A stretch of 56,046 bases of DNA from Curtobacterium sp. A7_M15 (GTDB lineage Bacteria > Actinomycetota > Actinomycetes > Actinomycetales > Microbacteriaceae), in the NCBI RefSeq assembly GCF_030705415.1, contig NZ_JAUZED010000011.1, positions 1 to 56,046 of the forward strand, read 5' to 3'. Positions 49,634-56,046 of the stretch are shown here, one piece after another. Both the position numbers and the translations under genes were made by a program. Below the pieces are notes generated by a model. The model searched no databases. It had not been told where the DNA came from and saw only the letters and a program-made list of their open reading frames with translations. Each line of letters opens with the position of its first letter. The stretch's first letter is position 1.

Positions 49634-50359
49634 ATGAGTTCCACCGTGCCCACGCACGACGCACACGAGACCTCCCCCGACGGCATCGACCCCAACCTGC
49701 TGACGGCGTACGCCCTGTGGGCCGTGTTCCGCCGTCCGCTCGGCCCGATCCACACGGTCGGCGACGACGCGGTGGCCGAGCTCGACGCCGTCGTCGCCGC
49801 AGCCGCCGAGCGCGGCGTGACGGTCCGTGGCTTCTACGACGTGTCCGGCTTCCGCGCCGACGCCGACGTGATGATCTGGCTGCACGGCGACGACGCGCAG
49901 GCGATCCAGGCGGTGCTGCGCGAGATCCGCCGCACGGCGCTCTTCCAGGACGCCGAGCCGGTGTGGCACGCGATGGCGATGCACCGCGAAGCCGAGTTCA
50001 ACAAGCGCCACACGCCCGCCTTCCTGCGCGGCAAGGAACCCGAGGCCTGGATCACGGTCTACCCGTTCGTCCGGTCCTACGAGTGGTACCTCCTGCCCGA
50101 GGAAGAGCGCTCGACGATGCTGCGCGACCACGGCATCGCCGGCGCGAAGTACCGTCGCGTGCTGACGAACACGATCGCCACGTTCGCGCTGAGCGACTAC
50201 GAGTGGATCCTGCCGCTCGAGAGCCCCGACCTCGTCGACCTGGTCGACCTCATGCGCGACCTGCGCTACACCGAGGCCCGCATGCACGTGCGGGAAGAGG
50301 TGCCCTTCTTCACCGGTCGTCGCGTGACGACCACCGAGCTGCCGGAGGTGCTGTCGTGA
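49634..50359 (+). CDS. chdC: Coproheme decarboxylase (HemQ/ChdC)
   Basis: 241-residue enzyme of the chlorite-dismutase fold; decarboxylates Fe-coproporphyrin III (coproheme) to haem b, the last step of the coproporphyrin route. Key segments: YALWAVFRRP, VRGFYDVSGFRADADVMIWLHG, WITVYPFVRSYEWYLLP with candidate catalytic Tyr143, and TMLRDHGIAG with probable proximal haem ligand His166. The N-terminus of about 20 residues is polar. GTGA overlap with cpfC. Confidence 0.95.
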   Translation: MSSTVPTHDAHETSPDGIDPNLLTAYALWAVFRRPLGPIHTVGDDAVAELDAVVAAAAERGVTVRGFYDVSGFRADADVMIWLHGDDAQAIQAVLREIRRTALFQDAEPVWHAMAMHREAEFNKRHTPAFLRGKEPEAWITVYPFVRSYEWYLLPEEERSTMLRDHGIAGAKYRRVLTNTIATFALSDYEWILPLESPDLVDLVDLMRDLRYTEARMHVREEVPFFTGRRVTTTELPEVLS

Positions 50360-51591
50360 CCGACACCAGCATGATCACCAACGGACAGGCCGTCCTCGCC
50401 GCGACCCCCGCGGCGGCCGACGGTCCCGAGCACGTCGAGGTCCCGGTCGCGTACGACGCGATCCTGCTCGCGGGCTTCGGCGGACCCGAGGGCCAGGACG
50501 ACGTCATCCCGTTCCTGCGCAACGTCACCCGGGGCCGTGGGATCCCGGACGAACGCCTCGAAGAGGTCGCGCACCACTACCGGCACTTCGGTGGCGTCAG
50601 CCCGATCAACGCGCAGAACCGCGCGCTCAAGGCCGCGCTCGAGGCCGAGCTGGCCTCGCGCGGCATCGACATGCCGGTGCTCTGGGGCAACCGCAACTGG
50701 GAGCCGTACCTCGAAGAGGCCTTCACCGAGGCAGCCGACAACGGCTACACCAAGCTCATCGCGATCGCCACGAGCGCCTACTCATCGTTCTCCAGCTGCC
50801 GCCAGTACCGCGAGGACTACGCCCGCGTCCTGACCGAGACCGGACTGATCGACACCATCCAGGTCGACAAGGTCCGCCAGTTCTTCGACCACCCGGGCTT
50901 CGTCCGCCCCTTCGTCGACGGCGTCCGTGACGGCATGGCCCGTGCGATCGCCGAGAACGACGGGCTCGACGTCGCGACCGAGCTGCACGTGCTGTTCTCG
51001 ACGCACTCGATCCCCTCGACCGACGCCGCGAAGTCCGGCCCCGACTACGGCGGCTTCGACGAGCACGGCGCGTACGAGGCCCAGCACCTCGCCGTGGCGC
51101 AGGTCGTCCTCGACCAGGCGTGGGCCGAGCTGCTCGAGCAGCCCGAGCACGCCTCGCTCCGCGGCACCAGCACGCCGCCGTGGAAGCTCGTCTACCAGTC
51201 GCGCTCGGGCCCCCCGACCCAGCCGTGGCTCGAGCCCGACATCAACGACTACATGAACGAGGAGCTCAAGGGCGGCCCGACCCGCGCCGTGCTCATCGTC
51301 CCGCTCGGCTTCGTGAGCGACCACATGGAGGTCATGTGGGACCTCGACGAAGAGGCCACCGAGACCGCCCAGGAGCTCGGATTCTGGTCGGTGCGCACGC
51401 AGACCCCGGGCGTCGACCCGGCCTACGTGTCGGGCCTGGTGGACCTCGTGCTCGAGCGTGTCAACGGCACCCCGACGAGCGAGCGGCCCCACCTGACCGA
51501 CCTCGGCCCCTGGTACGACGTCTGCCGTCCGGGGTGCTGCGAGAACGTGCGCGCCGGGTTCAAGCCGGCCGCGGCCGGGCTCGCCCCGTGA
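50356..51591 (+). CDS. cpfC: Coproporphyrin ferrochelatase (HemH/CpfC)
   Basis: 411-residue enzyme inserting ferrous iron into coproporphyrin III. DAILLAGFGGPEG at the start, FGGVSPINAQN, GNRNWEPYLEEAF, LFSTHSIP with the catalytic His, and LIVPLGFVSDHMEVMWDLDEEA with the catalytic Glu. Cys148 (SSCRQYRED) and the C-terminal C-R-P-G-C-C (Cys390, 394, 395) suit a [2Fe-2S] cluster as reported in actinobacterial ferrochelatases. A 30-residue N-terminal extension is present. GTGA overlaps on both sides. Confidence 0.95.
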   Translation: MTDTSMITNGQAVLAATPAAADGPEHVEVPVAYDAILLAGFGGPEGQDDVIPFLRNVTRGRGIPDERLEEVAHHYRHFGGVSPINAQNRALKAALEAELASRGIDMPVLWGNRNWEPYLEEAFTEAADNGYTKLIAIATSAYSSFSSCRQYREDYARVLTETGLIDTIQVDKVRQFFDHPGFVRPFVDGVRDGMARAIAENDGLDVATELHVLFSTHSIPSTDAAKSGPDYGGFDEHGAYEAQHLAVAQVVLDQAWAELLEQPEHASLRGTSTPPWKLVYQSRSGPPTQPWLEPDINDYMNEELKGGPTRAVLIVPLGFVSDHMEVMWDLDEEATETAQELGFWSVRTQTPGVDPAYVSGLVDLVLERVNGTPTSERPHLTDLGPWYDVCRPGCCENVRAGFKPAAAGLAP

Positions 51592-52631
51592 CCGACGCGT
51601 CCGCCCCCACCGGCAGCCCCGACGGCCCTGCCCCGATCCGGCTCGGCACCCGAGCCAGCCGGCTCGCGGTCGCCCAGTCGCAGGACGTCGCCGACCGGTT
51701 GGCGAAGGCGTCCGGCCGACCGGTCGAGCTCGTCACGGTGACGAGCGAGGGCGACACGAACCGCGCCTCCCTGGCGAGCCTCGGCGGTACGGGCGTCTTC
51801 GCCAGCGCACTGCGCGAAGCGCTCGTCGCGGGCGAGGTCGATGTCCTCGTGCACTCCCTCAAGGACCTGCCCACGGCGCCGTACCCCGGGCTCACGATCG
51901 CGGCGGTGCCGAAGCGCGCCGATGCCCGTGACGTCCTCGTCGCCCGGAACGCCGCGACCGTCGAGACCCTCCCCGAGGGCGCGAAGGTCGGCACGGGTTC
52001 GCCCCGCCGCGTCGCGCAGCTCAAGGCCAAGCGGCCGGACCTCGACGTGGTGGACATCCGCGGCAACATCGACACCCGCCTCGGGCGCGTGGACGACGAC
52101 CTCGACGCGGTGGTCCTCGCGGCCGCCGGCCTGACGCGCATCGATCGGCTCGACGCCGCGACCGAACTGCTCGACCTCGGCTTCTGGCCGAGCGCCCCGG
52201 GCCAGGGAGCGCTCGCGATCGAGATCCGTGCGGACGAGACCGACCGGAACCTCCTCGCAGCCCTGCGGAAGATCGAGCACGCGCCGACCCGCCTGACGGT
52301 CTCGGCCGAGCGCGAGGTCCTCGCCGAGCTCGAGGCCGGGTGCTCCGCTCCGATCGGTGCCACCGCGATCGTCGACGCCGAGATGCTGCTCGTCTCGGCC
52401 ACGGTGTACCGGCCCGACGGGTCCGAGTACCGCACGGCGTCGCACGCCGCCGTGCTCGACGGGTCCGCACAGGACCGCCTCACCGAGGCCCTCGAGCTCG
52501 GTGGCCGGGTCGCCGCCGAGCTGCTCGAGAACGGCGCGGCCGACCTGGCGGACCTCGCGACCTCGGTCGCCGAGGACACCACGGACGGTCCGCACACCGC
52601 TGGCCCGGGCCTCGCGACCCCGGCGGAGTAG
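51588..52631 (+). CDS. hemC: Hydroxymethylbilane synthase (porphobilinogen deaminase)
   Basis: 347-residue enzyme joining four porphobilinogens into hydroxymethylbilane. IRLGTRASRLAVAQ near the N-terminus, VHSLKDLPTA with the active-site Asp context, GTGSPRRVAQL, DIRGNIDTRL, and the dipyrromethane-cofactor Cys252 in LEAGCSAPIGA. A C-terminal tail rich in Thr/Pro/Gly extends beyond the fold. GTG overlaps the cpfC stop. Confidence 0.96.
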   Translation: MTDASAPTGSPDGPAPIRLGTRASRLAVAQSQDVADRLAKASGRPVELVTVTSEGDTNRASLASLGGTGVFASALREALVAGEVDVLVHSLKDLPTAPYPGLTIAAVPKRADARDVLVARNAATVETLPEGAKVGTGSPRRVAQLKAKRPDLDVVDIRGNIDTRLGRVDDDLDAVVLAAAGLTRIDRLDAATELLDLGFWPSAPGQGALAIEIRADETDRNLLAALRKIEHAPTRLTVSAEREVLAELEAGCSAPIGATAIVDAEMLLVSATVYRPDGSEYRTASHAAVLDGSAQDRLTEALELGGRVAAELLENGAADLADLATSVAEDTTDGPHTAGPGLATPAE

Positions 52632-52685
52632 GCGGTCGCCACGCACCCCGACGTCGACCCCGCGGGCGCGGCACGACTCCCGGTC

Positions 52686-53597
52686 GTGCTCGTCCCGCGC
52701 GGCGGTGCGTGGGGCGAGCGGGTCTCCGCGGCTGCTCGCGAGCGTGGTCTCGACCCGGTCGTCGTCCCGCTGATCGCGGCTGCGGCACCCGATGACCAGT
52801 CAGCCCTCGAGGCTGCGGTCGACCGGTTGGTCGCGTCCGGCGGGTCCAGGAGGCGCGACGCACCTCCGCCGGACGGGTCCCGTCGGCAGTCGTCGCCGTC
52901 ACCGTCGCCGTCGTCACCGAGCGGGCAGGATCGTGCCCGCTCGGGACCCGCGACGGACAAGGTGGCCGCAACCCACCCGACGGGACCCGTCACCCACCGG
53001 ACCGACGTGACCGACGCGTCCGGGTACGCCTGGATGGTGGTGACCAGTGCGACGGCCGTGAGCGTGGTCGCGGAACGGGTGGCGTGCCTCCCGTCCGACC
53101 TGCGTGTCGCTGCGGTCGGTGAGCCGACCGCCCGTGCCGCGCGTGCTGCGGGCTGGGTCGTCGACCTCGTGCCGTCGGAGTCCTCGGGTGCCGCGCTCGC
53201 CCGCGAGCTCCCGGACACCTCCGGGACCGTCCTGTTCCCGCGCTCGGACCTCGCGGCCCCGACCGTCGTCGACGCCCTGCGCGCCCGGGGGATCGACGTG
53301 GACGACGTGGTCGCGTACCGTACCGTGGGGACCGGCGACGAGCCGGTCGTCCTCGACTCCCCGCCCGCCGCCGTGCTCGTGACGAGCGGCAGCGTCGCTC
53401 GCGAGATCGCCGGGCGCCTGAGCCCGCTCGATCCCCGCACCGCGGTCGTGTGCATCGGCCCCGGGACCGCTGCCGAAGCCCGTGCTGCCGGACTGTCCGT
53501 GCACGCGGTCGCACGGAGCCGATCCGCAGAAGCCCTGCTCGACGCCGTCGTCGAGACCCTCACCCCCACCGCCCCCGAACAGGAAGGCACACCGTGA
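52686..53597 (+). CDS. hemD: Uroporphyrinogen III synthase with a Ser/Pro-rich insertion
   Basis: 303-residue enzyme that cyclises hydroxymethylbilane. [82 protein letters not shown] and [12 protein letters not shown] are the expected elements of the two-domain fold. Between LVASGG and YAWMVVTS there is an extra stretch of about 55 residues (Ser, Pro, Arg, Gly-rich) encoded by palindromic DNA (52872-52991). The start is uncertain: GTG 52686 is the first standard codon, but homology-like sequence (RLPVV) extends upstream in frame to the hemC stop. GTGA overlap with hemB. Confidence 0.88.
   Translation: MLVPRGGAWGERVSAAARERGLDPVVVPLIAAAAPDDQSALEAAVDRLVASGGSRRRDAPPPDGSRRQSSPSPSPSSPSGQDRARSGPATDKVAATHPTGPVTHRTDVTDASGYAWMVVTSATAVSVVAERVACLPSDLRVAAVGEPTARAARAAGWVVDLVPSESSGAALARELPDTSGTVLFPRSDLAAPTVVDALRARGIDVDDVVAYRTVGTGDEPVVLDSPPAAVLVTSGSVAREIAGRLSPLDPRTAVVCIGPGTAAEARAAGLSVHAVARSRSAEALLDAVVETLTPTAPEQEGTP
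52872..52991. repeat. Palindromic insertion inside hemD
   Basis: GACGGGTCCCGTCGG (52872-52886) and its exact inverse CCGACGGGACCCGTC (52977-52991) flank a central perfect 11-bp hairpin (52917-52927 and 52934-52944, loop GGATCG). The hairpin sits almost exactly midway. The intervening DNA encodes the Ser/Pro-rich insertion in HemD. A variant of the GGAGGCGCG motif lies just before it (52848-52856 region). Confidence 0.85.
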
Positions 53598-54649
53598 CCG
53601 GCCGTTTCCCCCAGGTCCGCCCCCGTCGACTCCGCGCCACGCCCGCGATGCGTCGGCTCGTCGCCGAGACCCGGCTCCACCCCGCCGAGCTCGTGCTGCC
53701 GATGTTCATCCGCGAGGGGGCGTCCGAGGCGATCGACATCACGAGCATGCCGGGCGTCCAGCAGCACTCGCTCGACTCGTTCCGACGTGCCCTGGTGTCG
53801 GCGGCGGAGGTCGGGATCGGGGGCGTGAACCTGTTCGGCGTGCCGACGACGAAGGATGCGCAGGGGTCCGGTGCGACCGACCCGGACGGCATCCTCAACG
53901 TCGCGATCCGCGTCGCTCGTGAAGAGGTCGGCGACGCCCTCGTCGTGCAGTCCGACCTGTGCCTCGACGAGTTCACCGACCACGGGCACTGCGGCGTCCT
54001 GGCCACCGACGGCTCGGTCGACAACGACGCGACGCTGGAGCGGTACCGGGACATGGCGGTCGTGCAGGCCGAGGCCGGTGCCGAGCTGGTCTGCATGAGC
54101 GGAATGATGGACGGCCAGATCGCCGCCGCACGGGACGCGCTCGACACGGCCGGGCACAGCGGCACGGCACTGCTGGCGTACGCGGCGAAGTACGCGAGCG
54201 CGTTCTACGGGCCGTTCCGCGAGGCCGTGGACTCCTCGCTCGTCGGTGACCGTCGCACGTACCAGATCGACGCCGCGAACGGTCGGCAGGGCCTCCGCGA
54301 GGTCGAGCAGGACATCGCCGAGGGCGCCGACATCGTCATGGTGAAGCCGGCCATGAGCTACCTCGACGTCCTCGCAGAGACCGCGCGTACCTCGCCGGTG
54401 CCGGTCTGGGCGTACCAGATCTCCGGGGAGTACGCGATGATCACGGCAGCCGCCCAGAACGGCTGGATCGACCGTGACGCAGCCGCGATGGAGGCACTCG
54501 TCGGCATCAAGCGCGCCGGTGCCGACGCGATCCTGACCTACTTCGCCGTCGACGTCGCTCGGAAGCTCAACGAGGAGGCGGGCCTCCGCACCGCCGGCAG
54601 CACCGCAGCCGTGGACGGCATCGCCTCGACCGGGAAGGCCCCAGAATGA
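53594..54649 (+). CDS. hemB: Delta-aminolevulinic acid dehydratase (porphobilinogen synthase)
   Basis: 351-residue enzyme condensing two aminolevulinates to porphobilinogen. The metal site reads [14 protein letters not shown]: two of the three cysteines of zinc-type enzymes are present, but the middle one is Asp. Catalytic lysines are in [15 protein letters not shown] and in [11 protein letters not shown] (Lys251). The allosteric-site region is [22 protein letters not shown] near the N-terminus. GTGA overlap with hemD, ATGA with hemL. Confidence 0.96.
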   Translation: MTGRFPQVRPRRLRATPAMRRLVAETRLHPAELVLPMFIREGASEAIDITSMPGVQQHSLDSFRRALVSAAEVGIGGVNLFGVPTTKDAQGSGATDPDGILNVAIRVAREEVGDALVVQSDLCLDEFTDHGHCGVLATDGSVDNDATLERYRDMAVVQAEAGAELVCMSGMMDGQIAAARDALDTAGHSGTALLAYAAKYASAFYGPFREAVDSSLVGDRRTYQIDAANGRQGLREVEQDIAEGADIVMVKPAMSYLDVLAETARTSPVPVWAYQISGEYAMITAAAQNGWIDRDAAAMEALVGIKRAGADAILTYFAVDVARKLNEEAGLRTAGSTAAVDGIASTGKAPE

Positions 54650-55977
54650 CCACGAACGACCAGCTCTTCGGCCGCGCCAAGAACAGCATCCCCGGCGGGG
54701 TCAACTCCCCGGTCCGGGCCTACGGCTCCGTCGGCGGGACACCGCGCTTCCTGACGAGCGCGAAGGGGGCGTACGTCACCGACGCCGAGGGTCGCGAGTA
54801 CGTCGACCTCGTCGCGTCCTGGGGTCCGGCGATCCTCGGGCACGCCCACCCGGCGACGGTCGAGGCCGTGCAGCAGGCGGCGTCGCGCGGGCTGAGCTTC
54901 GGGGCGTCGACCCCGGGGGAGACCGAACTCGCCGAGCTCGTGAAGCAGCGGGTGTCGGTGGACGGCGACGGCCCGATCGAGAAGCTCCGCATGGTGTCCA
55001 CGGGTACCGAGGCCACCATGACCGCGATCCGGCTCGCCCGCGGGTACACCGGTCGCGACCTGCTCGTGAAGTTCGCCGGCCACTACCACGGGCACTCGGA
55101 CTCGCTGCTGGCCGAAGCCGGTTCGGGGGTGGCCACGCTCGCGCTCCCTGGCAGTGCCGGCATCACCGCCGAGACCGCGGCGCAGACCCTCGTGCTGCCC
55201 TACAACGACCTCGACGCCGTCCGTCGTGCGTTCGACGAGCACTCCGAGCGCATCGCCGGCGTGATCGTCGAGGCGGCCGCTGCGAACATGGGCGTCCTCG
55301 CGCCCGAGCGCGGGTTCAACCGTGCCCTGGCGCAGATCGTGCAGGCGCACGGTGCGCTGCTCATCGTCGACGAGGTCCTCACGGGCTTCCGGGTCGGCCC
55401 GGCCGGGTGGTGGGGCCTCGAGGCGTCGAAGGTCGTACCGGACGGCGCCGGCTGGAAGCCCGACCTCGTCACGTTCGGCAAGGTCATCGGCGGTGGCATG
55501 CCCCTCGCCGCGCTCGGCGGTCGGCGCGAGGTCATGGACCACCTCGCTCCGCTCGGCCCCGTGTACCAGGCGGGCACGCTCTCCGGGAACCCGCTCGCCG
55601 TCGCCGCGGGCATCGCGACACTGCGCGCGGCGACGCCGGAGGTCTACGCGCACCTCGACCGGACCGCGGCGACCATCGCGACGGCCACGAGCGACGCGCT
55701 GTCCGCCGAGGGCGTCGCCCACACCGTGCAGCACGCCGGCAACCTGTTCTCGTTCGCCTTCGCCGAGACGGCTCCGCGGGACTACGACGACGTCCGAGCA
55801 CAGGAGGCGTTCCGGTACGCCCCGTTCTTCCACGCCATGCTCGACGCCGGGGTGACCCTGCCGCCGAGCGTGTTCGAGGCGTGGTTCGTCACGGCGGCGC
55901 ACGACGACCGGGCCGTCGGCCGGGTGCTCGAGGCGCTGCCGGCGGCTGCGAAGGCGGCTGCGCGCGCGACCGTGTGA
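54646..55977 (+). CDS. hemL: Glutamate-1-semialdehyde 2,1-aminomutase
   Basis: 443-residue PLP enzyme converting glutamate-1-semialdehyde to 5-aminolevulinate. [22 protein letters not shown] at the start, [47 protein letters not shown], and the PLP lysine Lys279 in [14 protein letters not shown]. Last gene of the haem run seen here; ATGA overlap with hemB. A hairpin follows at the window end. Confidence 0.97.
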   Translation: MTTNDQLFGRAKNSIPGGVNSPVRAYGSVGGTPRFLTSAKGAYVTDAEGREYVDLVASWGPAILGHAHPATVEAVQQAASRGLSFGASTPGETELAELVKQRVSVDGDGPIEKLRMVSTGTEATMTAIRLARGYTGRDLLVKFAGHYHGHSDSLLAEAGSGVATLALPGSAGITAETAAQTLVLPYNDLDAVRRAFDEHSERIAGVIVEAAAANMGVLAPERGFNRALAQIVQAHGALLIVDEVLTGFRVGPAGWWGLEASKVVPDGAGWKPDLVTFGKVIGGGMPLAALGGRREVMDHLAPLGPVYQAGTLSGNPLAVAAGIATLRAATPEVYAHLDRTAATIATATSDALSAEGVAHTVQHAGNLFSFAFAETAPRDYDDVRAQEAFRYAPFFHAMLDAGVTLPPSVFEAWFVTAAHDDRAVGRVLEALPAAAKAAARATV

Positions 55978-56024
55978 CGGCCACGCGCCCTGCGTTCGGT
56001 CCGTGTGCGCAGCCTGGCGACGTC

Positions 56025-56046
56025 TGCGCGCGGTGGACCGCGCGCA
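56025..56046. terminator. Hairpin downstream of the haem operon
   Basis: TGCGCGCGG, loop TGGA, CCGCGCGCA: a perfect 9-bp stem ending at the last base of the window, 47 bases beyond the hemL stop. It may end the operon, or be part of something beyond the window. Confidence 0.5.

Overview
This 56-kb window is chromosomal DNA from a very GC-rich Gram-positive actinobacterium. GTG start codons are frequent, many coupled genes overlap as GTGA or ATGA, and the haem pathway is the coproporphyrin-dependent type. NucS, DUF5134, holin-X and DUF3618 proteins are also present. The best guess is Microbacteriaceae, close to Curtobacterium; this is an inference from gene content and no database comparison was possible. 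I see no rRNA, tRNA, insertion sequence, integrase or CRISPR array. There is no gene-free stretch over 300 bases; the longest is 17720-17965.

Layout. 41-846 (-) holds a small heat-shock protein with both HspR-type and HrcA-type operators plus a small membrane protein. 918-7470 is an amine and amino-acid utilisation block: APC permease and IclR regulator on -, facing a second APC permease, a copper amine oxidase and a His/Met-rich membrane protein on +. 7580-15751 carries a secreted GH6 glycosidase, a MarR operon, and several regulator/enzyme pairs (TetR, HxlR, hydrolases, SDR). 15732-17719 (-) is a two-gene sugar or polyol unit (TIM-barrel isomerase and Gfo/Idh dehydrogenase). 17966-27514 is mixed: a small secreted protein, a frameshifted MFS gene, a carboxylesterase, TetR, Nudix, a two-gene unit with a frameshift, VOC, a P-loop kinase, an NmrA-like protein and a PMT-type glycosyltransferase. 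27674-31692 (-) carries a CynX-type MFS, a HAD phosphatase, NucS endonuclease and a second MFS gene facing a LacI regulator. 32967-44500 includes WYL, NTF2-like, SDR/TetR, AraC, MATE, uracil permease, an M13 peptidase, a degenerate beta-lactamase-like protein, GNAT, a lipoprotein, a 20-residue-repeat acidic protein and Nudix.

44548-55977 is a haem biosynthesis locus: hemA on -, then hemE-cgoX(hemY)-[YtxH, holin-X, DUF3618]-chdC(hemQ)-cpfC(hemH)-hemC-hemD-hemB-hemL on +. Together these cover glutamyl-tRNA to haem by the coproporphyrin route, and most haem genes overlap by 4 bases. Three envelope-type small genes sit inside the run.

Notable non-gene structure: the paired HAIR and CIRCE sites; a near-identical LacI-type operator before two related MFS genes, one of them broken; a 13-base sequence (GACCCGCGCCTCC) recurring just downstream of stop codons; a 60-base tandem duplication; in-frame low-complexity insertions in cgoX and hemD, the latter with palindromic architecture; and several C-termini that read through hairpins or repeats.
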